This document shows positions 7,521 to 14,907 of a DNA stretch of 64,000 nucleotides, piece after piece. Each line of letters starts with the position of its first letter. Within the stretch, counting starts at the first letter, position 1. Location: assembly GCA_947427035.1 (NCBI GenBank), contig CANEGK010000002.1, positions 26,567 to 90,566 of the forward strand, read 5' to 3'. This stretch comes from an uncultured Clostridium sp. Its GTDB lineage: Bacteria > Bacillota > Clostridia > Oscillospirales > Butyricicoccaceae. Position numbers and translations under genes: made by a program. The notes under the pieces were generated by a model. The model did no database searches. It was not told where the DNA came from and was given only the letters and a program-made list of their open reading frames with translations.

Positions 7521-8249
7521 ATGAGCGACATGAAAATACCGTCCGGGGCCGCGTGGCCTGCGTATTCGCGGCCGGCGCCGGCATCGGCGGACAGGCAGCA
7601 GGAATGGACGCCGGACACCCGGAAGGAGCAGGCGCCCTCTTTGGCCGAAATGATACGGCAGGCGCGGGAAAAGGCGCAGGAGCACGCCGAACGCCTGAAG
7701 GCGCCCAAGAACCCCGCCCGATACGGCGACGCGCCCATGCAGGCGTACGCCCGCCTGCGCCGTGCCAGAAACCGCGCCGAGGTCGGCGCCGCCACCGGGT
7801 ATGCCCGGCGGCAGATTGCCCAGCTCAAAACGGCGCTGCGGCAGGATCCGGAAAATGCCGAGCGCATTCGGGCCGCCATTGGCCAACTGCAAAAGGCCGT
7901 CGCCCGCGGCAGCAAAAAGAACCGGGAGCTCGACAGGGAAAGGCTGCTGGATGCGAAACGCAGCCGGGCGCAAAAGGAAAAAAAGCTGCGCCGGGCCCAG
8001 TGTTTAAAGCAGGAATTGCAGAGCAGGCGGGTCATGCGCGTCGTGCGGGAGTCGGGCTACCTGCGCGAAGCCGAGGCCGAAAACAGGATGCAGAGCCAGT
8101 TGGCTGCCACCCGGATGGAGCTGCGCGCGCAGGCACAGAGCCTGGCCGGCGCGCTGGAGCCCCAGATAGGGGCCGCTGTTCAGCAATATACTGCCCAAAG
8201 CGCCCCTGCGCCTGCGGATACGGGCGGAAAAGTGGATATTATCGCTTGA
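7521..8249 (+). CDS. Hypothetical coiled-coil protein
   Basis: I do not recognise this 242-residue protein. It has no signal peptide or membrane segment. The first 35 residues are proline-rich and probably disordered. Residues 40-62 and 75-215 are dense in Ala, Arg, Lys, Glu and Gln and should form long helices or coiled coils (QIAQLKTALRQDPENAERIR, then ELDRERLLDAKRSRAQKEKKL). It is strongly basic. The end is again disordered and closes with KVDIIA. GGGAGGGGGAG is a strong ribosome binding site. It is a single-gene unit between its own promoter and terminator. A structural or DNA/RNA-associated role is possible. Confidence 0.75.
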   Translation: MSDMKIPSGAAWPAYSRPAPASADRQQEWTPDTRKEQAPSLAEMIRQAREKAQEHAERLKAPKNPARYGDAPMQAYARLRRARNRAEVGAATGYARRQIAQLKTALRQDPENAERIRAAIGQLQKAVARGSKKNRELDRERLLDAKRSRAQKEKKLRRAQCLKQELQSRRVMRVVRESGYLREAEAENRMQSQLAATRMELRAQAQSLAGALEPQIGAAVQQYTAQSAPAPADTGGKVDIIA

Positions 8250-8280
8250 GAGACGCCGCAACATGCGGCGTCTCGTTTTT
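8250..8280. terminator. Bidirectional terminator
   Basis: GAGACGCCGCA pairs perfectly with TGCGGCGTCTC over a 3-base loop, then GTTTTT on the plus strand. It separates the coiled-coil gene from the convergent GNAT gene. Confidence 0.85.
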
Positions 8281-8698
8281 AGAGCGCTTTGATAAAAAAG
8301 ATCTCCATGGGCTGTGCATAAGCCGGAATGTCAATGACAAACCCGCCGCAGTCCTTATACCCCAGCCTGCGGTAAAAATGCTGCGCGGTTTCGTCGGCCT
8401 GCGTAGAGGTCAGCAGCATTCCGTAGCCCTGCGCTTTCATGTCCCTTTCCCAGTGCTCCATCAGCTGCCGGCCATAGCCCCTTCCCCGGCAGCGCGGGTC
8501 GACGAAAAGCATGGTGCAGAAGGGCGTGTTGTCCCAGAAAAGATTATACCGCAGCAGGCCTGCCGGATCGCCGTCTTCCAGCAGGACATACCCCCTTTTG
8601 GTCCGCACTTTGTCCTCAAATTCTTTTTCCGGCAAATGCCGGTCAAGGGAATGCCAGAATGCTTTGTCAGAAGCCTCCGGATACCGGATCGTGATCAT
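8279..8698 (-). CDS. GNAT family N-acetyltransferase
   Basis: A 139-residue acetyltransferase of the GNAT fold. The acetyl-CoA binding motif A reads RCRGRGYGRQLMEHWE (about residues 70-85), preceded by the strand TMLFVDP and followed by LLTSTQADETAQHFYRRLGY, the usual motif B with the tyrosine. The acceptor substrate cannot be inferred. It is a single gene on the minus strand, convergent with the coiled-coil gene, and its C-terminus runs up to the shared terminator. Confidence 0.88.
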   Translation of the reverse strand: MITIRYPEASDKAFWHSLDRHLPEKEFEDKVRTKRGYVLLEDGDPAGLLRYNLFWDNTPFCTMLFVDPRCRGRGYGRQLMEHWERDMKAQGYGMLLTSTQADETAQHFYRRLGYKDCGGFVIDIPAYAQPMEIFFIKAL

Positions 8699-8789
8699 GA
8701 AAGGGAGCCCCGTTTCCTGATGGTTTTTTCCGATTTTACCACAGGCAGGCGCCCTTCTTCAAGAGACGGCGGCGGAATGGACGGCGTGC

Positions 8790-8819
8790 TTGACGAGGGC
8801 AGCAAAAGAATGGTAAAAT
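8790..8819 (+). promoter_or_regulatory. Promoter of methyltransferase/ECF operon
   Basis: TTGACG (8790-8795), 18-base spacer, TAAAAT (8814-8819), about 32 bases before the ATG at 8851. Confidence 0.55.
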
Positions 8820-8850
8820 AAAACGATATCGCGTGAGGGGGAGAGATCGC

Positions 8851-9711
8851 ATGTGGATTGCGCCGGACTGGCACGATTATCGGCTGCTTGACTGCGGCGG
8901 CGGAGAGCGGCTGGAGCGCTGGGGAAATTACACCCTTGCGAGGCCGGATCCGCAGGCCATCTGGGACAAAAGCGCCCCTGCGCTGTGGGCAAAGGCCGAC
9001 GCCGTATACCACCGTTCGAACACGGGCGGCGGAAGCTGGAGCATCCGCTCGCTGCCCGAAAGCTGGAGCGTGGCGTGGCGTGAACAGACCTTCAACGTCA
9101 AACCGATGAGCTTTAAGCACACCGGCGTCTTTCCCGAGCAGGCGGCCAACTGGGACTTTATCGCGCAGCGCGTCCGCGCGGCCGGGCGGCCTGTTTCGGT
9201 GCTCAATCTCTTTGCCTATACCGGCGGCGCGACGCTGGCGGCGGCGGCGGCCGGGGCTTCGGTCTGCCATGTCGACGCGGCGCGCGGCATGGTGTCGTGG
9301 GCGCGGGAAAACGCCCGCAGCTCGGGGCTTGGGGAAGCGCCCATCCGCTACATTGTCGACGACTGCAAAAAGTTTGTCCAGCGCGAAATCAAGCGCGGCC
9401 GCCGCTATGACGCCATTATCATGGACCCCCCGTCCTATGGCCGCGGGCCGACGGGTGAGGTGTGGAAGTTTGAAAACGACATCGCCGATTTTCTCGCGCT
9501 GTGCGCCGGCGTACTGTCGCCCGAGCCTTTGTTTGTCATCATCAGTTCGTACACAGCGGGCATTTCGCCCTCGGTGGCGTCCTACCTGCTGGGGACCGTT
9601 CTGCGGCCCCGCTTCGGCGGGACCGTCGAAGGGCAGGAGCTGGGGCTTTTGTGCCAGTCAACCGGGCTGGCCCTGCCCTGCGGCCACACAGCCCGCTGGA
9701 TGAAAGGATAG
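8851..9711 (+). CDS. Class I SAM-dependent methyltransferase, RlmI/RlmK-like
   Basis: A 286-residue protein related to 23S rRNA m5C methyltransferases of the RlmI type, but without their N-terminal PUA domain. The SAM-binding motif I is VLNLFAYTGGATLAAA (about residues 117-132), motif II is CHVDAARGMVSWARENA, and the catalytic/adenine motif is IIMDPPSYGRGPTG (about 188-201). The ATG at 8851 is preferred to a GTG at 8833 because the latter overlaps the GAGGGGGAG ribosome binding site. Its stop lies 7 bases before ecfA1, so it heads that operon. An RNA target is likely but unproved. Confidence 0.82.
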   Translation: MWIAPDWHDYRLLDCGGGERLERWGNYTLARPDPQAIWDKSAPALWAKADAVYHRSNTGGGSWSIRSLPESWSVAWREQTFNVKPMSFKHTGVFPEQAANWDFIAQRVRAAGRPVSVLNLFAYTGGATLAAAAAGASVCHVDAARGMVSWARENARSSGLGEAPIRYIVDDCKKFVQREIKRGRRYDAIIMDPPSYGRGPTGEVWKFENDIADFLALCAGVLSPEPLFVIISSYTAGISPSVASYLLGTVLRPRFGGTVEGQELGLLCQSTGLALPCGHTARWMKG

Positions 9712-9718
9712 AACCGTT

Positions 9719-10573
9719 ATGCGCCCCATCATCGAGCTTCAAAATGTCAGCTACACTTATCCGCACGGCGAGGACAGGCAGCCTGCGCCCCCCGCTGTCG
9801 ACGGCGTCTCCCTGCGCATCGAGCCGGGCGAGTTTGTCGCCGTGCTCGGCCACAACGGCAGCGGCAAATCGACGCTGGCCAAGCTGCTCAACGCCATTTT
9901 GCTGCCCACGGCGGGCGACGTGCTGGTCGACGGCATGAACACCCGCGACGAAAAAAGCCTGTTCGACATCCGCAAAACGGCGGGCATGGTCTTTCAAAAC
10001 CCCGACAACCAGATTGTCGCCACCGTTGTGGAAGAGGACGTCGCCTTTGCGCCGGAAAATATGGGGCTGCCGTCGGCCGAAATCCGCCGGCGGGTCGACG
10101 AGTCGCTCGACGCCGTGGGCATGGGCGAGTTCAAGCGTCACGCGCCCCACCTGCTGTCGGGCGGGCAAAAGCAGCGCATCGCCATCGCCGGCGTGCTGGC
10201 CATGCAGCCGCGCGCCATCGTTATGGACGAGCCGACCGCCATGCTCGACCCGCTCGGCCGCGCCGAGGTCATGCGCACCATTCTGCGCCTCAACCGTGAA
10301 ACCGGCATGACGGTCGTTTTGATTACACACCATATGGACGAGGCGGCGCAGGCCGGCCGCGTGCTGGTCATGGATCACGGCCGGCTGTTGCTCGACGGCC
10401 CGCCGGATGAAATTTTTGCGCGCGCCGACGCGTTGCGGGGCTGTTCGCTGGCGCCGCCGCAGACGGTGGCGCTGCTCGATGCGCTCAACCGCGCGGACGG
10501 CGCCGCTCTGCCGCTGACCGCGCTGTCGGTTGAGCGGTGCGCGGACGTTATTTTTGAGTATTTAAAGGGGTAA
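9719..10573 (+). CDS. ecfA1: Energy-coupling factor transporter ATPase 1
   Basis: A 284-residue ABC ATPase of the energizing module of an ECF vitamin/metal uptake system. Walker A is GHNGSGKST (about residues 44-52), the signature is LSGGQKQRIAIAG and Walker B is AIVMDEPTAMLD, followed by the H-loop (LITHHMDEA). It pairs with EcfA2 and docks on EcfT. The gene is 6 bases from ecfA2 and starts the ecfA1-ecfA2-ecfT-truA run found in many Firmicutes. No S component is in the window, so the substrate is unknown; the module is probably shared by several S components. Confidence 0.93.
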   Translation: MRPIIELQNVSYTYPHGEDRQPAPPAVDGVSLRIEPGEFVAVLGHNGSGKSTLAKLLNAILLPTAGDVLVDGMNTRDEKSLFDIRKTAGMVFQNPDNQIVATVVEEDVAFAPENMGLPSAEIRRRVDESLDAVGMGEFKRHAPHLLSGGQKQRIAIAGVLAMQPRAIVMDEPTAMLDPLGRAEVMRTILRLNRETGMTVVLITHHMDEAAQAGRVLVMDHGRLLLDGPPDEIFARADALRGCSLAPPQTVALLDALNRADGAALPLTALSVERCADVIFEYLKG

Positions 10574-10579
10574 GCAGCA

Positions 10580-11443
10580 TTGAATGAGGTTTTAAAGGTC
10601 GAGAACCTGTGCCATATTTATTCGGCCGGCACCCCTTTTGAAAAAGCGGCGGTCCAGGACGTCACCTTCTCCGCCCAAAAGGGTGAGATCATCGGGCTGA
10701 TCGGCCACACGGGAAGCGGAAAGTCCACCCTGATCCAGCACTTCAACGGCCTGCTCAAGCCGACGAGCGGCCGGGTTCTGATCAACGGCGAGGACATTCA
10801 CCAGAGCCGCGAGATGACGCGCGCCGCCCGCTTTGCCGTCGGGCTGGTTTTTCAGTATCCCGAATACCAGCTGTTTGAAGAGACGGTGCGCAAGGACGTA
10901 TCCTTCGGCCCCAAGAACATGGGGCTGGAACAGGCGGAAATCGACCGCCGCGTGGAAGAGGCGGTGCGCATTGTCGGCCTTTCGCCCGACGTGCTCGAAA
11001 GCTCGCCCTTTGAGCTGTCGGGCGGGCAGAAGCGCCGCGTCGCGCTGGCCGGCGTCTTTGCGATGGAGCCCGAGGTGCTGGTGCTGGACGAGCCGATGGC
11101 CGGCCTGGACCCTGTGGGGCGCGAAGAGGTGTTCCGCTTCATTGTCAACTATCAGCAAAAGCACGGGACCACCGTCATTTTCGTCACCCACAGCATGGAA
11201 GACGCGGCGCGCATGGCGCAGCGCATTGTCGTGATGGAAAAATCCCGTATTTTAATGGAGGGCGCCCCGCGTGAAGTGTTTGCCCGCGCCGAAGAGCTGA
11301 CCCGCGCCGGGCTGGACGTGCCGCAGGTCACCCGCGTTCTTATGCGTCTGCACGAGCGCGGCGTCGACATCGGCACCGACGCTTATACCGTCGAGCAGGC
11401 CGCCGCCCTCATCCGGGCGAAAAAGGGGGGACGGCCATGCTGA
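10580..11443 (+). CDS. ecfA2: Energy-coupling factor transporter ATPase 2
   Basis: A 287-residue ABC ATPase, partner of EcfA1. Walker A is GHTGSGKST, the Q-loop lies in FQYPEYQLFE, the signature is LSGGQKRRVALAG, and Walker B is VLVLDEPMAGLD. The start is TTG at 10580, preceded by AAAGGGG at the end of ecfA1; an ATG four bases later is in the wrong frame. It overlaps ecfT by 7 bases, so the two should be translationally coupled. FQYPEYQLFE is the usual EcfA2 variant and supports this paralogue assignment. Confidence 0.93.
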   Translation: MNEVLKVENLCHIYSAGTPFEKAAVQDVTFSAQKGEIIGLIGHTGSGKSTLIQHFNGLLKPTSGRVLINGEDIHQSREMTRAARFAVGLVFQYPEYQLFEETVRKDVSFGPKNMGLEQAEIDRRVEEAVRIVGLSPDVLESSPFELSGGQKRRVALAGVFAMEPEVLVLDEPMAGLDPVGREEVFRFIVNYQQKHGTTVIFVTHSMEDAARMAQRIVVMEKSRILMEGAPREVFARAEELTRAGLDVPQVTRVLMRLHERGVDIGTDAYTVEQAAALIRAKKGGRPC

Positions 11444-12240
11444 AGGACATCACGCTGGGCCAGTATTTCCCGGGCCAAAGCCCGATTCACCGCTTTGATC
11501 CGCGCCTCAAGGTGCTTATGATGGTGGCTTATATCGTCGCGCTTTTCTGTGCCGACGGGCCGTGGGCCTATCTGTTCTGCTTTTTTATGCTGGCGCTGTG
11601 CATCGGCCTGTCGCGCATCAAGCCCAAAATGATGATCAAGGGCTTAAAGCCGGTGCTGTTTATCATCAGCTTCACCGCCATCCTCAACATGTTTTACACG
11701 CCGGGCGTCGTTTTGTGGGAGTGGTGGATCTTCACCCTGACGCGCGAGGGCATTTTCAACGCCCTGTACATGGTGTCGCGCATTGTCATGCTCATCATGT
11801 GTACCGCGCTTTTGACCTACACCACCTCGCCCATCGCGCTGACCGACGCGCTCGAGCATCTGCTCGGCCCGCTCAAGCGGCTGCACGTGCCGGTGCATGA
11901 GTTTACCATGATGATGACCATTGCCCTGCGTTTCATTCCGACGCTTATTGAGGAGACCGACAAAATCATGTCGGCGCAAAAGGCGCGCGGCGCTGATTTT
12001 GACAGCGGGAACCTGGTGGCGCGCGCCCGTGCGCTGGTGCCTGTGCTGGTGCCGCTCTTTGTCTCGGCCTTCCGCCGCGCCGACGAGCTGGCCACTGCCA
12101 TGGAATGCCGCCTGTACCACGGCGGCGAAGGGCGCACCCGTCTGCGTGAGCTGCATCTTCAGCCGCTCGACTGGCTGGGGGGCGGGCTGACGGCTTTATG
12201 TGTCGCCGCCGTGTTCGTCATCAGCCATTTTTGGGCTTGA
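11437..12240 (+). CDS. ecfT: Energy-coupling factor transporter transmembrane protein
   Basis: A 267-residue membrane protein that couples the two ATPases to the substrate-binding S component. Hydrophobic helices occupy about residues 25-55, 65-85, 105-130 and the C-terminus. The cytoplasmic coupling helices carry the family motifs: SAQKARGADF holds the Ala-Arg-Gly of the first, and ATAMECRLYHGGEGRTR stands where the second is expected, with Cys-Arg-Leu in place of Ala-Arg-Gly. The gene overlaps ecfA2 and is 12 bases from truA. Confidence 0.92.
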   Translation: MLKDITLGQYFPGQSPIHRFDPRLKVLMMVAYIVALFCADGPWAYLFCFFMLALCIGLSRIKPKMMIKGLKPVLFIISFTAILNMFYTPGVVLWEWWIFTLTREGIFNALYMVSRIVMLIMCTALLTYTTSPIALTDALEHLLGPLKRLHVPVHEFTMMMTIALRFIPTLIEETDKIMSAQKARGADFDSGNLVARARALVPVLVPLFVSAFRRADELATAMECRLYHGGEGRTRLRELHLQPLDWLGGGLTALCVAAVFVISHFWA

Positions 12241-12252
12241 AAAGAGGGGCTT

Positions 12253-13020
12253 ATGGCTAAAATCGCACTGCGCCTTTCCTACCTCGGCACGGCGTACCAC
12301 GGCTGGCAGCGCCAGAAAAACGCCCTGAGCGTGCAGCAGGTGCTCGAAGACGCGGTTGCCGACCTGACGGGGCAGAAGATCGCGCTGTCGGGCTGTGGCC
12401 GCACCGACGCCGGCGTCCATGCCCGCACCTACGTCGCCAGCTGCCGGCTGCAAACGGGCATTCCGCTCGAGCGTCTGCCCGCCGCTTTGAACGCGCGGCT
12501 GCCGCGCGACGTCGTCGTACACCGCGCCCACCGGGTCCCCGACGATTTCGACGCGCGCTTTTCCTGCAAAAACAAGGAGTATACCTATCTGATCCACAAC
12601 AGCCGCACGCGGGACCCGTTTTTGACGGCGCGCGCGTGGTTTTACCCGCAGAAGCTGGACGTCGACGCCATGCGCCGCGCTGCCCGCGCGTTTGTCGGAC
12701 GGCAGGATTTTGCCGCCGTCAAAAGCGAGGGAACGCCGGTCAAAAGCACGGTGCGTGAAATCTATTACTGCGAGGTCGAGCGGCGCGAGGGCAGCATGAT
12801 CGCCGTGCGCGTCTGCGCCGACGGTTTTTTGTACAACATGGTGCGCGCCATTACAGGGACGCTTGTTTATTGCGGCGTCGGGAAAATTGATCCCGGCGAC
12901 GTAGAGGCCATTCTGCACAGCGGCCGGCGTGAAAGCGCCGGGCCGACGGCCCCGCCCGACGGGCTGTATATGACGGCGCTCAGCTATGGCATGGAGGAGC
13001 TTGATGGCAGTCAGGAGTAA
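12253..13020 (+). CDS. truA: tRNA pseudouridine synthase A
   Basis: A 255-residue enzyme that converts uridines 38-40 of tRNA anticodon arms to pseudouridine. The catalytic aspartate is in GCGRTDAGVHA (about residues 47-57). Other family segments are YLGTAYHGWQRQ at the N-terminus, CKNKEYTYLI in the middle and the C-terminal DGFLYNMVRAITGTLV. The position directly after ecfT is the common Firmicute arrangement. Its last 17 bases overlap the start of the next gene. Confidence 0.96.
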   Translation: MAKIALRLSYLGTAYHGWQRQKNALSVQQVLEDAVADLTGQKIALSGCGRTDAGVHARTYVASCRLQTGIPLERLPAALNARLPRDVVVHRAHRVPDDFDARFSCKNKEYTYLIHNSRTRDPFLTARAWFYPQKLDVDAMRRAARAFVGRQDFAAVKSEGTPVKSTVREIYYCEVERREGSMIAVRVCADGFLYNMVRAITGTLVYCGVGKIDPGDVEAILHSGRRESAGPTAPPDGLYMTALSYGMEELDGSQE

Positions 13021-14197
13021 GGAAAACATCGTAAGGTTCAGGCGGGACAGGCGCCTGGCCGTTGTCGGCGGGCTGCGCTCGCTGGCGCTTTTAATGCTGC
13101 TGGCCACCGTGGTCTTCTGTATTTTTGAATACCGGGAAGAGTTCAATCTCAACAACCTGCGCCGCATAGGGGCTTATCTCAGCTCGGCGTCGCGCGGCGG
13201 CGAGTTTCAAAGCTATCGCTTTGAAAGCGGGCTGGACGCTGTTTACGCGCCCTTTCAGGCGGGGCTGGCCGTGCTCAGCGGCAACACCTACCGTTATGTC
13301 ACCGCCCTGCCCGAGGGCGATTTTACCGCGCAGATGAAGGCGTCTAACCCCGCTATCAGCGCCGGCGAAAAAAAAGTGCTGCTGTACGACCGCGGCGGCC
13401 GGAACCTTTCGGTCGTCAACGGCTACGCAATGCTGTGGAGCGACGCACTGGAATCGCCCATCATTTCGGCTGAAATGAACGAAAAGGGCGCCTTCTGCGT
13501 CGTGACCGACGAGGCCGGCTACCGTTCGGCCGTCGCGCTGTACGACACGCGCCAGAAGCAGGTGTACAAATGGTACACCTCGGATTATTTTGTCATGCTG
13601 GCCTCGCCGGCGCCCGACGGGCGGAGCTTTGCCGCGCTCTGCCTGCGGGAAAAGGACGGGGCCGTCGCCTTCACCCTGCGGGGCTATTCAACGGGGCAGG
13701 AAGAGCCGGAGTTTTCCATCGAACTGCCGGTGCAGGCCGTTTATTCGCTTAAGCACAGTGCGGAAGGAAATCTGGTACTAATCTGTGACAACGGCGTTTA
13801 TATTTATGATGATAAGGGGCAGATGCTGGGGCAAAGCGGCTTTGCGCACGGGACGCTCCAGCGCTTTGCGCACCACCAGGGGCAGCTGCCGTGCCTGGCC
13901 CTGCAATCGGGCGGCGCAGGCGAGCAGGTCATGCTGCGCGTTGTCGGCGAAGACGGCGCGGCCGTTTTTGAAAAGGCGTACAGCGGATCGCTGCGCGCGC
14001 TGGACGGGCTGGACGGCTGCGCGGCGCTGCTCTTTCAGTCGCGGCTCGTCATGCTGGAGGGCATTGGCGAAGAGCCGAAGGAAACCGTTTTGCAGACGGC
14101 CGGCGCGCGCGACGTCGTCACCCGGCGGGGCGGCAGGCACATTCTGGTGTATTCCGACCGCGCCGAGCTGGTCACTGTTGAGGAGGAGGACAAATGA
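13004..14197 (+). CDS. DUF5711 family membrane-anchored protein
   Basis: A 397-residue protein with one hydrophobic segment (about residues 24-43) behind a basic N-terminus, then a long extracytoplasmic domain. That domain reads like a beta-propeller: repeated strands such as KKVLLYDRGGRNLSVV, CVVTDEAGYRSAVALYD and NLVLICDNGVYIYDDKGQMLGQSG. Function is unknown. The ATG at 13004 is chosen for the GGAGGAG just upstream; it lies inside the end of truA. The stop overlaps the start of the CvpA gene (ATGA), so these genes form one operon. A surface sensor or scaffold is possible. Confidence 0.75.
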   Translation: MAVRSKENIVRFRRDRRLAVVGGLRSLALLMLLATVVFCIFEYREEFNLNNLRRIGAYLSSASRGGEFQSYRFESGLDAVYAPFQAGLAVLSGNTYRYVTALPEGDFTAQMKASNPAISAGEKKVLLYDRGGRNLSVVNGYAMLWSDALESPIISAEMNEKGAFCVVTDEAGYRSAVALYDTRQKQVYKWYTSDYFVMLASPAPDGRSFAALCLREKDGAVAFTLRGYSTGQEEPEFSIELPVQAVYSLKHSAEGNLVLICDNGVYIYDDKGQMLGQSGFAHGTLQRFAHHQGQLPCLALQSGGAGEQVMLRVVGEDGAAVFEKAYSGSLRALDGLDGCAALLFQSRLVMLEGIGEEPKETVLQTAGARDVVTRRGGRHILVYSDRAELVTVEEEDK

Positions 14198-14886
14198 ACG
14201 CAGCCATGTTCATCGATTTGCTTTTGATCATTGTTTTTGTCGCCTGTGTATGGGTCGCCGCGCGCAGGGGGATTATAAATGCTGTCTCGGGCCTTTTGGG
14301 CAGCCTGGCCGGTTTGATAGGCGCCCTTTTGCTGACGCCCAGGCTGATGTTTATCACCGTCAGGGGCATCCGCCCCTTCCTCAGCGGCATGGTCAGGCGC
14401 GCTGCCGAAGCGGCGGGGCTGGGGCAGCTGCTGTCTTCGCCCGTTGTGGAAGAGACGAAAAACGGACTGCTGGAGATTTTGAAGGCGCTGGGGGTGCCCG
14501 AAAGCTCGTGGGAACCGCTGGCGGCGGGGGCGCAGTCGGCCGGCGACAAGATATCGGATGCCGCAGGCCAGGCCCTGGCCGAACAGCTGGCCCCGGTCGT
14601 CACCTTTATCGTTTTGTTTTTGCTCATTCAGCTTGCCGTGCGTCTGATTTGTTCGGTGCTCAACCTGAACATTCCGCTGCTGCGCTCGGTCAACAAGCTG
14701 GGCGGCGCGCTTTTGGGCGCGGTGACGGGGCTGTGTATGGTGGTGGCGCTGTGCTGGGGCGCCATGCGCTTTGCGCCCCAGGAAAAGGTTGGGTTTCTCA
14801 ACCGGCCGGCTTTGGAACAGAGCCGGATCGGCGGCGCCGTGTGCAGGGTTTTCAATCTGGGCGGGGACAGCCCGTCCCAACAATAG
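14194..14886 (+). CDS. CvpA family membrane protein
   Basis: A 230-residue protein with four predicted membrane helices: residues about 5-23, 28-50, 130-155 and 160-190. The pattern of an N-terminal DLLLIIVFVACVWVAARRGII and a C-terminal LGGALLGAVTGL matches CvpA. In Enterobacteria CvpA is needed for colicin V production, and elsewhere it affects envelope stress; its molecular role is unsettled. The central 60-residue soluble insert (about 62-128) is longer than in short CvpA proteins. The gene starts within the stop codon of the DUF5711 gene and is followed 21 bases later by the Clp ATPase. Confidence 0.75.
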   Translation: MNAAMFIDLLLIIVFVACVWVAARRGIINAVSGLLGSLAGLIGALLLTPRLMFITVRGIRPFLSGMVRRAAEAAGLGQLLSSPVVEETKNGLLEILKALGVPESSWEPLAAGAQSAGDKISDAAGQALAEQLAPVVTFIVLFLLIQLAVRLICSVLNLNIPLLRSVNKLGGALLGAVTGLCMVVALCWGAMRFAPQEKVGFLNRPALEQSRIGGAVCRVFNLGGDSPSQQ

Positions 14887-14907
14887 AGTCCCGAAGGAGG
14901 GTTTCAT

